NCBI GenBank assembly: GCA_009993955.1
Contig: JAACSL010000036.1
Span: 1-33,353, forward strand
DNA: 33,353 nt
From: Paraglaciecola sp.
Lineage (GTDB): Bacteria > Pseudomonadota > Gammaproteobacteria > Enterobacterales > Alteromonadaceae
Reading direction: 5' to 3'
Part shown: piece after piece, positions 9,126 to 17,228 of the stretch
Position numbering within the stretch: the stretch's first letter is position 1
Layout of the letters: each line of letters begins with the position of its first letter
Translations under genes and position numbers: made by a program
Notes under the pieces: generated by a model
The model's database searches: none
What the model was told of the DNA's origin: nothing
What the model saw: only the letters and a program-made list of their open reading frames with translations

Positions 9126-10100
9126 GTGATAAATGTGCAAGAATTCTCAGTTATTGACACCTATTTCAAACAATATGCCAGTCAACGTAAAGATGTGTTA
9201 GCGGGCATTGGCGATGATGCGGCCTTAAGTATTGTGCCAGCCGGTCAGGCACTCGTCACGACTACCGACACCTTAGTCAGCGGCATTCATTTTTTAGCCG
9301 ACGCCGATCCTCATGCCATCGCCCAAAAAGCTGTAGCGGTGAACCTAAGTGACTTAGCTGCCATGGGCGCTGAGCCAGCATGGATCAGTTTGTCCTTGAG
9401 TGTGCCCGAAGCAGACGAACAGTGGTTGGCGGCCTTTGCGCGCGGTTTACAAGAGATTACTCACTACTATTCAATCCAATTGATTGGTGGTGACACGGTG
9501 AAAGGCCCGTTAAGTGTGACTATTACTGCGCAAGGTTTTGTGCCACCCGAACAAGCACTGTTGCGCAGCAAAGCCAAACCTGGCGATTTTGTGTATGTGA
9601 CAGGTACGCTGGGTGACGCAGGTTTGGGTTTAGATTTTCTGCGTGGCAATCTAAGCGTGCCTGACGAAGATAATGCCAGTTATATTCTTCGTCGTTTGCA
9701 TTATCCGACCCCTAGACTTTTAGTGGGCAGTAGTTTACGTCGCGTGGCCAATGCGTGTATTGATATTTCCGATGGCCTAGTAGCCGATCTCGCACACATC
9801 CTCAAAGCGTCAAATTGTGGTGCGACTATTCACGTTGATAAGCTGCCGTTGTCGCGCGCCATGCGTGAAAGTGTGGACGCTGAGCAAGCAGCCCAGTATG
9901 CACTTGGCGCAGGTGACGACTATGAGTTGTTGTTCACGGTAAACGAAGAACAAAAAGGCAAACTTGAAACGGCGCTAACCAATACTAACGTAGTGTATAC
10001 TTGCATCGGCCAACTGACTGGTATTACAAATAAATTAGAATTGCGTCAGCAAAATAACCCAGTCAAATATGCCGTAACGGGTTACCAGCACTTCAGTTAG
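9126..10100 (+). CDS. thiL: Thiamine-monophosphate kinase
   Basis: ThiL phosphorylates thiamine monophosphate to thiamine pyrophosphate, the active cofactor, which Dxs (encoded nearby) also needs. It has 324 residues, as in the family (about 325). The PurM/ThiL-type ATP site is visible: GIGDDAALS near residue 28, TTDTLVSGIHF, the VNLSDLAAMGAEPAW block and QLIGGDTVKGP. The C-terminal part has CIDISDGLVADLAHILKAS and GAGDDYELLFTV. I use the GTG at 9126; a second GTG three codons later (9135) is possible, and neither has a strong ribosome site. It lies in the rib-nusB-thiL-pgpA order seen in E. coli. Confidence 0.96.
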   Translation: MINVQEFSVIDTYFKQYASQRKDVLAGIGDDAALSIVPAGQALVTTTDTLVSGIHFLADADPHAIAQKAVAVNLSDLAAMGAEPAWISLSLSVPEADEQWLAAFARGLQEITHYYSIQLIGGDTVKGPLSVTITAQGFVPPEQALLRSKAKPGDFVYVTGTLGDAGLGLDFLRGNLSVPDEDNASYILRRLHYPTPRLLVGSSLRRVANACIDISDGLVADLAHILKASNCGATIHVDKLPLSRAMRESVDAEQAAQYALGAGDDYELLFTVNEEQKGKLETALTNTNVVYTCIGQLTGITNKLELRQQNNPVKYAVTGYQHFS

Positions 10101-10148
10101 TACCTTAAGCTTAACAGGCCACTTGCCGCCACATAAACAGGAAAGGTG

Positions 10149-10643
10149 ATGCAAAAAGCACTGCGCGACAAAGTGTCCCTCAAAAATCCTTGGCATTTTC
10201 TGGCCTTGGGTTTTGGCAGTGGATTAGCATCTAAAGCCCCTGGCACTTTTGGTAGTTTGGCCGCTGTACCACTGGTTATCTTATGTGGTCTTTATTTACC
10301 TCTTGGTCTGTATATCGGTCTGGCTATGGTGGCAAGTTTTGTCGGGATCTGGATCTGTGGCCACACAGCCAATGACATGCAGGTTCACGATGATTCATCT
10401 ATCGTTTGGGACGAAGTGGCCGGCATGTTAATCACCTTTATAGCCGTACCCATCACTTGGCAATCCGTTCTGGTGGGTTTTGTCTTGTTTCGACTGTACG
10501 ATATTCTCAAACCTTGGCCGATTAGTTACCTTGATAAACATGTTCATGGCGGCATTGGGATCATGGCTGATGATGTATTGGCGGGTGTGTTTGCCTGCCT
10601 AAGCATGCAAGCCATTTTGTATTGGCAGTGGTTGCCTGGCTAG
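10149..10643 (+). CDS. pgpA: Phosphatidylglycerophosphatase A
   Basis: PgpA removes the phosphate of phosphatidylglycerophosphate to make phosphatidylglycerol in the inner membrane. It has 164 residues from the ATG at 10149. Several hydrophobic segments are present, with the conserved blocks NPWHFLALGFGSGLASKAPGTFGSLAA, the acidic HDDSSIVWDEVAGM and the C-terminal GIGIMADDVLAGVFA. AGGA at 10139-10142 gives 6 bases of spacing to this ATG; the GTG at 10146 would be too close, so I prefer the ATG. It ends the riboflavin/thiamine gene run. Confidence 0.96.
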   Translation: MQKALRDKVSLKNPWHFLALGFGSGLASKAPGTFGSLAAVPLVILCGLYLPLGLYIGLAMVASFVGIWICGHTANDMQVHDDSSIVWDEVAGMLITFIAVPITWQSVLVGFVLFRLYDILKPWPISYLDKHVHGGIGIMADDVLAGVFACLSMQAILYWQWLPG

Positions 10644-10660
10644 AGCGCGCCACGCAGCAT

Positions 10661-10790
10661 ACTCACGACTTAGCGCTAACCACCTTTAGAATATAAAAAC
10701 GTCTTGCAGCGCAACAACATAGGTTAATGTGTTGACTCAAAAAGCCTGCTTAAACATTTGCTATGTTTTTCTATCGCTGCAAGCGTGAGT
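10661..10790. repeat. Nested inverted repeats in the pgpA-dxs gap
   Basis: Three perfect arm pairs lie inside one another: actcacg (10661-10667) with cgtgagt (10784-10790), cttgcagcg (10703-10711) with cgctgcaag (10775-10783), and aacatag (10716-10722) with ctatgtt (10761-10767). The two right-hand outer arms are directly adjacent. An inner aatgt/acatt pair (10726-10730, 10754-10758) could extend the fold. The result is a long imperfect hairpin, like a folded RNA or a small palindromic element. I see no integron attC core sequences and no T-run. Confidence 0.45.
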
Positions 10791-10801
10791 TATAGCACAT
10801 T

Positions 10802-10936
10802 GATGGCAGAAAACTTAGCTTTGCAGAATTTAGGTATCTGGCCAGTATTGCCAATGAAATGATTGACGCAAGACCTGAGATTGAATTGCAAGCCGCTAAT
10901 CGCCATATCGCGGACCTTGAAGGCAGGCCAACATAG
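10802..10936 (+). pseudogene. Possible C-terminal remnant of a lost gene
   Basis: One frame stays open for 44 codons to a TAG and translates to a protein-like sequence (DGRKLSFAEFRYLASIANEM..., ending ANRHIADLEGRPT). It is amphipathic and unlike random intergenic translation. An in-frame stop lies only three codons upstream, and there is no start codon with a ribosome site before the internal ATG at about 10859. It may be the tail of a decayed gene or chance. I do not recognise the family. It directly follows the nested inverted repeats and lies in a 316-base gap without other genes. Confidence 0.25.
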
Positions 10937-10959
10937 CGGTTGACCTAGATCTTTTGCGG

Positions 10960-12828
10960 TTATTTTTTGCCTAAGAACGCCTCAACGTTGCTGAGGATAC
11001 CAGCACAGTCCATGCCAAGCTCGGCATACATTTCTTGTTGAGTACCTTGCATAATAAAACGGTCGGGTAAGCCGATTTGCAGTAGTTTACTGCCGTGTTG
11101 ACTCGCTAACAGGTACTCACCTACGGCACTACCGGCACCGCCCATGATGGCACCATCTTCAAGGCTGACAAACAAGGCATGGGAAGGCGCTAGTTTATCA
11201 ATAACCTCGGTATCAAGCGGTTTAACAAAGCGCATATCAATGACACTGGCATTGAGTTTTTCTGCTGCAGCGAGGGCTTCAGGTAGCAAAATGCCAAAGT
11301 TTAAGATAGCAATGTCTTGCCCTTCTCGGACTTGGCGACTTTTACCCAAGGCCAAGTCTTGCATCGTGGGATTAGGAGTCGCACCCGTAGCAGCGCCACG
11401 GGGATAGCGCACTGCCGCTGGGCAATTAAGCTTATGCCCGGTGTAAAGCATCTGCCGGCATTCGTCTTCGTCGGCAGGCGTCATGATCACCATGTTAGGA
11501 ATACAACGCAAGAAAGGAATATCAAACGCCCCTTGATGTGTGGGACCGTCGGCACCAACAATGCCGGCTCGGTCTATGGCAAACAAGACAGGTAGGTTTT
11601 GCAAGGCCACGTCATGGATCAGTTGATCATAGGCGCGTTGTAAAAATGTGGAGTAGATCGCTACAACCGCGTTTAAGCCCTCTTTTGCCAAACCAGCGGC
11701 GAAGGTCACGGCATGCTGTTCAGCAATCGCTACATCAAAATATTGTTTTGGGTATTGCTGGGAAAATTTCACCATGCCAGAGCCCTCACGCATTGCTGGT
11801 GTAACGGCCATTAATTTGGGATCAATCGCCGCCATGTCACACAACCAATCACCAAAAATAGCGGAAAAAGTCGGGTTGCTGGGTGCCGCTTTGGGCAAAC
11901 CAGAGGCGTTGGGATTAAATTTAGGCACGGCATGAAACTTAATGGGATCAAGCTCAGCCAGTTCAAAGCCTTTGCCTTTTTTGGTGACCACATGCAGGAT
12001 CTGCGGCCCTTTGATATTGCGCATGTTGCGTAGGGTATCGACCACCCCGTTCACATCATGGCCGTCGATAGGGCCGATGTAATTAAAACCTAACTCTTCA
12101 AATATGGTGCCTGGCACAACCATACCTTTGATGTGTTCTTCTGCGCGACTAGCAAATTCACGGATAGGTGGCACGCTACTCAACAATTTTTTTCCACCAT
12201 CACGAATGGAATTGAAAAAACTGCCTGTCAGTAAACGGGCGAGGTGACTGTTTAGTGCCCCGACATTTTCGGAGATTGACATCTCATTATCGTTCAGCAC
12301 AACCACTAAGTCTTTGTCGATATCACCACCATGGTTCAAGGCTTCAAAGGCCATACCCGCGGTCATGGCGCCATCACCAATCACGGCAACAATTTTGCGG
12401 CCTAAGTTTTCTTTTTCTGCGGCCACGGCCATGCCCAAAGCGGCGCTGATGGACGTTGACGAGTGCCCTACCGCGAAGGTGTCATATTCACTTTCCGGCG
12501 GCCAAGGAAAGGGGTGCAAACCGCCTTTTTGCCGAATAGTGGGCATGCGCTCTCGGCGACCGGTTAAAATTTTATGGGGATAAGCTTGATGCCCTACGTC
12601 CCATAACAAACGATCAAAGGGCGTGTTATACACGTAATGTAGGGCAACCGTTAACTCAACCGTACCCAAACCTGAAGCAAAATGCCCGCTGCTTTGACTG
12701 ACACTTGTTAACAAATACTGGCGCAATTCGGTGGCTACTTGCTGCAGTTTGTCTTGTGACAGTTTACGCAGCTCGTCAGGTGTATTGGCTTTGGCCAGAG
12801 TGGGGTAGTTCGCAAGGTCTAGGGTCAT
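10960..12828 (-). CDS. dxs: 1-deoxy-D-xylulose-5-phosphate synthase
   Basis: Dxs joins pyruvate and glyceraldehyde-3-phosphate, the entry step of the MEP isoprenoid pathway and also a source for thiamine and pyridoxal. It has 622 residues (E. coli 620). The thiamine-diphosphate site is intact: His49, GDGAMTAG (151-158) and the following NDN (179-181). The pyrimidine-binding domain has the [16 protein letters not shown] block and [18 protein letters not shown]; the C-terminal transketolase domain follows. It is the last gene of xseB-ispA-dxs and starts 60 bases after ispA. No clear Shine-Dalgarno precedes its ATG, so translation may depend on the upstream gene. Confidence 0.98.
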   Translation of the reverse strand: MTLDLANYPTLAKANTPDELRKLSQDKLQQVATELRQYLLTSVSQSSGHFASGLGTVELTVALHYVYNTPFDRLLWDVGHQAYPHKILTGRRERMPTIRQKGGLHPFPWPPESEYDTFAVGHSSTSISAALGMAVAAEKENLGRKIVAVIGDGAMTAGMAFEALNHGGDIDKDLVVVLNDNEMSISENVGALNSHLARLLTGSFFNSIRDGGKKLLSSVPPIREFASRAEEHIKGMVVPGTIFEELGFNYIGPIDGHDVNGVVDTLRNMRNIKGPQILHVVTKKGKGFELAELDPIKFHAVPKFNPNASGLPKAAPSNPTFSAIFGDWLCDMAAIDPKLMAVTPAMREGSGMVKFSQQYPKQYFDVAIAEQHAVTFAAGLAKEGLNAVVAIYSTFLQRAYDQLIHDVALQNLPVLFAIDRAGIVGADGPTHQGAFDIPFLRCIPNMVIMTPADEDECRQMLYTGHKLNCPAAVRYPRGAATGATPNPTMQDLALGKSRQVREGQDIAILNFGILLPEALAAAEKLNASVIDMRFVKPLDTEVIDKLAPSHALFVSLEDGAIMGGAGSAVGEYLLASQHGSKLLQIGLPDRFIMQGTQQEMYAELGMDCAGILSNVEAFLGKK

Positions 12829-12888
12829 GGATAAGAGATCAACTAATGGTTATTTTTATTTCTGCCATGGCAAACAAGTCATTAATGC

Positions 12889-13779
12889 TTAAAACTTGCG
12901 CTCGATAACAAAATCAGTGAACGATTCGAGTATCTGGGTATTGTAGGGCAAAGCGCGCAAAGCTTGTAGTGCTTGTTGATGTAAGCTGTGTAGATAAGTT
13001 TGTGCTTGGCTTAATCCTAACAGTGCCGGGTAGGTACTTTTGTCTAACGCTTGATCCGAGCCCTGTGGTTTACCCAAGGTATCTGAATCACTGATCACAT
13101 CCAGTATGTCATCTCTCACTTGAAAGGCTAGACCAATAATTTTGGCATACTCACGCAAGCGTTCTTGGTGTGCAGTGTCAACATTGTCGGCTAAAACAAG
13201 GGGCATCTCAATGCACGCTTCAATTAACGCCCCGGTTTTTTTACTGTGTAACAACTCAAGTTGGTTTTGATCAATGTTCTGACCAGTGGCGGCGATGTCC
13301 ATGGCTTGGCCACCGCACATCCCGCTGTAACCGGCGGCCCGACTTAAGATACGCAATAGGTCAACTCGTTTCGCTTGGTTGGCTGTGCTCAGGGTGCCAC
13401 TGCACAGCAGTTCAAAAGCGAGACTCTGCAAGGCATCGCCAGCCAAAATCGCGGTTGCCTCGTCAAATTGGATATGGCACGTGGGTTTACCGCGGCGTAA
13501 TGCATCATCGTCCATGGCGGGTAGATCATCATGCACCAACGAGTAGGCATGAATGGCTTCAATAGCTGCCGCGCAGGTTGCTAATTCTTGCCGCTCTAAG
13601 CCCAACATTTCACCGCTGGCAAACACCAAAAACGGTCGCATGCGCTTACCACCCATGAGTAAGGCATAGGCCATAGCTTGTTTTAACCGTGGCGCATGTT
13701 CAGGGAGGGCGTCAATGGCCTGCTGAAGGTATACGTCAACGACTTCTTTTGCCTGTTGCTGATAGCGGGAGAGACTCAT
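12889..13779 (-). CDS. ispA: Farnesyl diphosphate synthase
   Basis: IspA condenses IPP with DMAPP and GPP to give farnesyl diphosphate, feeding quinone and undecaprenyl synthesis. It has 296 residues (E. coli 299). Both aspartate-rich motifs are clear: DDLPAMD (84-90) and DDILD (223-227), with [10 protein letters not shown] (43-52) for IPP binding. Its ATG overlaps the xseB TGA as ATGA, so the two are translationally coupled. Confidence 0.97.
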   Translation of the reverse strand: MSLSRYQQQAKEVVDVYLQQAIDALPEHAPRLKQAMAYALLMGGKRMRPFLVFASGEMLGLERQELATCAAAIEAIHAYSLVHDDLPAMDDDALRRGKPTCHIQFDEATAILAGDALQSLAFELLCSGTLSTANQAKRVDLLRILSRAAGYSGMCGGQAMDIAATGQNIDQNQLELLHSKKTGALIEACIEMPLVLADNVDTAHQERLREYAKIIGLAFQVRDDILDVISDSDTLGKPQGSDQALDKSTYPALLGLSQAQTYLHSLHQQALQALRALPYNTQILESFTDFVIERKF

Positions 13780-14030
13780 TCAGACTGGTGGGTATCGTTG
13801 TTGAAGTCGATTAAATTTGTCTGACCGTTTTGACTCATCAAAATCTGAACTTTTTGTTCAGCATCTTTGAGTTTTTGTTGGCTGAGTCGAGCCAGAGCAA
13901 TCCCTCGTTCAAACTGTTGTAAGGCATCCTCTAAAGGCAATTCACCTTGCTCCATATTCGCAACGATGCCTTCGAGTTCCTGCATGGCTTGTTCAAAGGA
14001 GAGAGTGTCGTTTTTTTTACGGCTGGTCAT
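13776..14030 (-). CDS. xseB: Exodeoxyribonuclease VII small subunit
   Basis: XseB is the small subunit of ExoVII, which degrades single-stranded DNA with XseA (not in this window). It has 84 residues (E. coli 80). The core [20 protein letters not shown] followed by [31 protein letters not shown] is the whole family domain, two helices likely forming a coiled coil. It is the first gene of the operon leading to ispA and dxs, the common gammaproteobacterial arrangement. Confidence 0.96.
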   Translation of the reverse strand: MTSRKKNDTLSFEQAMQELEGIVANMEQGELPLEDALQQFERGIALARLSQQKLKDAEQKVQILMSQNGQTNLIDFNNDTHQSE

Positions 14031-14350
14031 AATAACATCACAGTTGATGGCCTAGTTGCCACAGAGAGCGCACCTTACCTGAGCAAAAAAAACGGGTCAA
14101 ACACTTTTCTGATGGACTGGCTTTTTAAGCATGATGACTTAATATGGGGTCAGCAAACACAGAGAAATTATGCCTATAGTATTTTTCCAGTGAGTCGATA
14201 AAATACTGAAATATGTCAGACAGTTAGTGTCATTTAGTCGGCAGGTTAGAGAACACTGTGGATCACAGTACACCGCAGATGACGCTTTCCCATAGCGTCA
14301 ATAATTAACAAAGGTCTTAGCCAAAGGCTCGATAAGCATTGGAGTAGAGT
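14031..14350. promoter_or_regulatory. Divergent promoter region between xseB and pomA
   Basis: There is no gene in these 320 bases. On the minus strand TTGACC (14095-14100) and TAAGGT (14072-14077) are 17 bases apart, a possible xseB promoter. The perfect palindrome ACTGTG-gat-CACAGT (14255-14269) looks like an operator. A small hairpin gacgct/agcgtc lies at 14281-14299. A FliA-like match, CAAAGGTC-N11-CTCGATAA (14309-14335), precedes pomA, but the start of transcription would fall on the GGAG ribosome site (14341-14344), so it is weak. Confidence 0.35.
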
Positions 14351-15115
14351 GTGGATTTAGCAACCCTGATTGGAATCCTTGGTTCAGTTGGCTTTGTGGT
14401 TATGGCCATGGTACAAGGCGGTGATATCGCCATGTTCATCAACGTACCGTCAATTTTGATCGTATTCTGCGGTAGTTTATTTGTGGTGTTATCTCAATAT
14501 ACGCTAGGTCAGTTTTTTGGGGCGGGGAAAATAGCCGGTAAGGCGTTCATGTTCAAGATTGATACCCCCGAGTCACAAATTGAAAAAATTGTGGAAATGG
14601 CCGATGCGGCGCGAAAAGGTGGATTTTTGGCCTTGGAAGAAGCAGAAATTGCCAACCCTTTTATGCAAAAAGGGGTCGACATGTTGGTGGATGGCCACGA
14701 TGTTGAAGTGGTGCGTGCTACCTTAAGTAAAGACATTAGCATGACATCCGAGCGCCATGAATTTGGCAAAACTATTTTTAAAAGTTTGGGTGACGTCGCC
14801 CCCGCCATGGGCATGATCGGTACTCTGGTCGGTTTGGTGGCGATGTTGTCAAACATGGATGATCCAAAATCCATCGGACCTGCGATGGCGGTTGCCTTAT
14901 TGACAACCTTATACGGCGCGATGTTGGCCAACCTAATTTGTCTACCCATTGCGGTAAAGCTCACCAACCGTGCTGCAGAAGAAAAACTGAATCAAAGTTT
15001 AGTGCTAGATGGCATTATCGGTATTGCCGATGGGCAAAACCCACGGGTAATCGAAGGGATTTTAAAAAGCTATTTGGCAGCGAGTAAACGCGGCAAACCG
15101 GCAGATGGCGAATAA
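14351..15115 (+). CDS. pomA: Flagellar motor stator protein PomA
   Basis: PomA is the A subunit of the stator that couples ion flow to flagellar rotation in the inner membrane. It has 254 residues and starts with GTG after a GGAG site. It aligns along its whole length with Vibrio PomA: MDLATLIGILG at the start, four membrane segments, the cytoplasmic loop with charged residues (SERHEFGKTIFKSLGDVAPAMGMIGTL), and the LVAMLSNMDDPKSIGPAMAVALLTTLYGAMLANL block lining the channel. The PomA rather than MotA type suggests Na+ drive. pomB follows after 2 bases. Confidence 0.96.
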   Translation: MDLATLIGILGSVGFVVMAMVQGGDIAMFINVPSILIVFCGSLFVVLSQYTLGQFFGAGKIAGKAFMFKIDTPESQIEKIVEMADAARKGGFLALEEAEIANPFMQKGVDMLVDGHDVEVVRATLSKDISMTSERHEFGKTIFKSLGDVAPAMGMIGTLVGLVAMLSNMDDPKSIGPAMAVALLTTLYGAMLANLICLPIAVKLTNRAAEEKLNQSLVLDGIIGIADGQNPRVIEGILKSYLAASKRGKPADGE

Positions 15116-15117
15116 AC

Positions 15118-16059
15118 ATGGCAGACCAAGAAGATTGCCCAGTTTGCCCCCCTGAAGGATTACCCGCGTGGATGGGTACATTTGCTGACTTAATGTCACT
15201 GTTGATGTGTTTCTTTGTATTACTATTATCCTTCTCTGAAATGGACGTACTCAAATTCAAGCAAATTGCCGGCTCGATGAAATTTGCGTTTGGCGTACAA
15301 AATAAAATAGAAGTGAAAGACATTCCCAAAGGGACCAGCGTGATTGCCATGGAGTTTCGACCCGGGCGTCCTGAACCTACCCCCATCGATACCATCCAAC
15401 AACAAACGATTGAAGTCACCCAGCAAATGCTGGAATTTCAAGCGGGTAACGAAGATTCTGCTGGGGGGCGGCAAAAGCAACGAGGCGAGCAACGTGGTGG
15501 CGCCGCTCAGCAAACAGCCACAGAACAAAGCGCCAGCAGTCAGCAAACCCAAAGCGAAGAAACAAGCCAAGAACAAGTCAATGAGCGCATGAAAAAAGTC
15601 ACGCAGCAATTAGAAAAAGAAATCATTGATGGGGCTATCGAAATGGAATCCTTGGGGCAGCAAATCACCATTCGTATCCGTGAAAATGGTTCGTTCTCTG
15701 CTGGATCTGCGTTTTTACAGCCCCAATTTAAGCCCATTATCCGCAAAATTGGCAGCATACTGGCCGATATGCCTGGTGATATCGAAATATCGGGACACAG
15801 TGATAGTCAGCAGATTTCTAATGAGTTATATCGTTCAAACTGGGATCTTTCTGCCCAGCGAGCTGTGGCGGTGGCCGAAGAATTGCGCAGAGCACCGGGA
15901 TTTGATGAGAACCGTATGTCGGTAGTAGGAAAAGCCGCTACGGTGCCGTTGGTAGAGGGCGACGATGCACAAGCTGCCAGTCGTAATCGCCGAGTAGAAA
16001 TTTCTATTAACCAAGGTAAACCCAAGATTTCTGAGCCGATTTCGGTATTAGAGCCTTAA
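15118..16059 (+). CDS. pomB: Flagellar motor stator protein PomB
   Basis: PomB forms the ion channel with PomA and anchors it to peptidoglycan. The N-terminal part is CPVCPPEGLPAWMGTFADLMSLLM...; Asp24 is the ion-binding aspartate and starts the single membrane segment (about 20-40). Residues about 105-160 form a polar linker rich in Gln, Ser, Thr and Glu (QQTATEQSASSQQTQSEETS). The OmpA/MotB peptidoglycan-binding domain (about 190-300) has EISGHSDSQQISNELYRSNWDLSAQRAVAVAEEL and the terminal N-R-R-V-E-I. At 313 residues it is of usual size. The linker is compositionally biased and probably tolerates length changes. Confidence 0.96.
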   Translation: MADQEDCPVCPPEGLPAWMGTFADLMSLLMCFFVLLLSFSEMDVLKFKQIAGSMKFAFGVQNKIEVKDIPKGTSVIAMEFRPGRPEPTPIDTIQQQTIEVTQQMLEFQAGNEDSAGGRQKQRGEQRGGAAQQTATEQSASSQQTQSEETSQEQVNERMKKVTQQLEKEIIDGAIEMESLGQQITIRIRENGSFSAGSAFLQPQFKPIIRKIGSILADMPGDIEISGHSDSQQISNELYRSNWDLSAQRAVAVAEELRRAPGFDENRMSVVGKAATVPLVEGDDAQAASRNRRVEISINQGKPKISEPISVLEP

Positions 16060-16081
16060 CCACCTGAAGGTTGTTAAGGCT
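16052..16081 (+). terminator. Stem-loop at the pomB stop codon
   Basis: agccttaac (16052-16060) pairs with gttaaggct (16073-16081); inside, acc-tgaa-ggt extends the stem after one mismatch, giving a TGAA loop. It covers the pomB TAA. No strong T-run follows, so it may be a factor-dependent terminator or an mRNA 3' end structure. It lies between convergent genes. Confidence 0.45.
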
Positions 16082-16123
16082 TAGCAACTCGACTCTCTCT
16101 TGTTATGGAGGTGGCTTGTTGGT

Positions 16124-16678
16124 TTATTCTTGATTACAGCGACGTAGCGGAGCTGTTTTATCAAAAAATATCGATATTTCGGCAACGGTGATCCCAAGTT
16201 TTTGCATATAAGACCGGTTCATCACGCGATTGTCGTCCAGTCTAAACATCCAATCGTCCACCGCAAAATCATAGGTCGAATCACCAACCGGCACCTGTAA
16301 GGTGTATTGCCAGTTAAACGCGGCGCCTTGCTCATTGCCAGTGGCTTGACCCACCACATCGCCGGCTGTGCCAGTGATGGAGCCATCAGGCTGAATTTGA
16401 ATGCTCCAAATGCGTGTTTGCTGCTCACCATCGTCAAAATAAAAGGACTCATGTAATTGGCCTGCATTTCCTTGCCACGTTCCCACAAGGTCAACACAGA
16501 AATGTCGGGTCATTTTGCCCGTGTAATCTTGCAGAATACCCCAAGCTGTAAGCTCACCGTTAAAATAATCAGGCAGGTCAAACTTGGGTTGACTGGCTTG
16601 GTAATCACTGAGCTCAACAGAACAAGACAACAAGGTGCTACTCATCACTGTAATGGCCAGCGCCGGTAAGATTCGCAT
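16124..16678 (-). CDS. DUF3833 family lipoprotein
   Basis: A 184-residue lipoprotein: the signal peptide ends L-L-S-C with the lipidated cysteine at 19. The mature part has features I associate with DUF3833: FDLPDYFNGELTAWGILQDYTGKMTRHF near the N terminus, an aromatic beta-rich middle (FYFDDGEQQTRIWSI), and WMFRLDDNRVMNRSYMQKLGI near the end. Its function is not established. It is the last gene of the five-gene operon and starts 2 bases after the chalcone-isomerase-like gene. DUF3833 genes are often found beside cfa, DUF1365 and an FAD oxidase in gammaproteobacteria, which suggests a role in envelope lipid modification or transfer; that is inference. Confidence 0.85.
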   Translation of the reverse strand: MRILPALAITVMSSTLLSCSVELSDYQASQPKFDLPDYFNGELTAWGILQDYTGKMTRHFCVDLVGTWQGNAGQLHESFYFDDGEQQTRIWSIQIQPDGSITGTAGDVVGQATGNEQGAAFNWQYTLQVPVGDSTYDFAVDDWMFRLDDNRVMNRSYMQKLGITVAEISIFFDKTAPLRRCNQE

Positions 16679-16680
16679 GG

Positions 16681-17181
16681 TTACTTTCCTATTAGTTTTT
16701 GGCGCAGCTTGGGATAGCTACATTTTTCATCCAACCAAATCCGTAAAAAGTTAGGGCCAAAATCACGGTCGTCAATGGTCGCAAGTGATTGGTTGTTAAA
16801 GAAAAAATCACTACTTCGATCGTTGTTAACGACGATGGTTAACTCATCGCCTTTTTTAATGTCGGGCCACAAGGTTTTAAGTTGTGTCAACCAAGGCGCA
16901 GTTTGCTGTTTGCTGATCCCCAGCTTTTGCCACTCTTCTCCAGTGCGTTCCACCAAATCGTCGGCCTGAATATTCCGCAAATAATGGATCTTTAAAGCAA
17001 GGGGGTAAGTATCGAGTTGATACTGTCCGTCGTCACTGTAAAGTTCCGACTCATACACATCCCAAAACAGCACTTCTAATTTTGCTTGGCCAACTTTTTT
17101 AAGTTCAGCGACAGGACTCGCCATACCTACTCCGTTTAGTAAAACCATCAATATTAAAGCTAACAAGCTCTTTAATGGCAT
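16681..17181 (-). CDS. Chalcone-isomerase-like exported protein
   Basis: A 166-residue protein with a signal peptide (hydrophobic LLALILMVLLNGVGMAS, about 1-22), so likely periplasmic. The rest matches the bacterial chalcone-isomerase-like fold family: VGQAKLEVLFWDVYESELYSDDGQYQ, then PLALKIHYLRNIQADDLVERTGEEWQKLG, and a C-terminal FLRIWLDEKCSYPKLRQKLIG. Bacterial members of this fold are not flavonoid enzymes; plant relatives of the fold bind fatty acids, so lipid binding is a fair guess in this operon. It follows cfa by 47 bases and precedes the DUF3833 gene by 2. Confidence 0.82.
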   Translation of the reverse strand: MPLKSLLALILMVLLNGVGMASPVAELKKVGQAKLEVLFWDVYESELYSDDGQYQLDTYPLALKIHYLRNIQADDLVERTGEEWQKLGISKQQTAPWLTQLKTLWPDIKKGDELTIVVNNDRSSDFFFNNQSLATIDDRDFGPNFLRIWLDEKCSYPKLRQKLIGK

Positions 17182-17228
17182 AACTCAAATTTCTCCTGTT
17201 GGTCTTAACCGGCACCTCGGCTAAAGAT

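Noticed and set aside
10661-10790. Integron attC site
   Set aside because: Length and folding are suggestive, but the conserved core arms (RYYYAAC and GTTRRRY) are not present as a pair and no integrase or cassettes lie nearby.
14259-14265. Minus-strand TGATCC within the pomA leader palindrome as an ECF promoter
   Set aside because: After 18 bases the sequence is ccgact; no TA-rich -10.
14509-14967. 152-codon minus-strand frame
   Set aside because: Antisense shadow of pomA.
16189-16212. TGATCC inside the DUF3833 gene as a further ECF promoter
   Set aside because: The -10 position after 18 bases reads accggt, not TA-rich, and no gene starts downstream on that strand.
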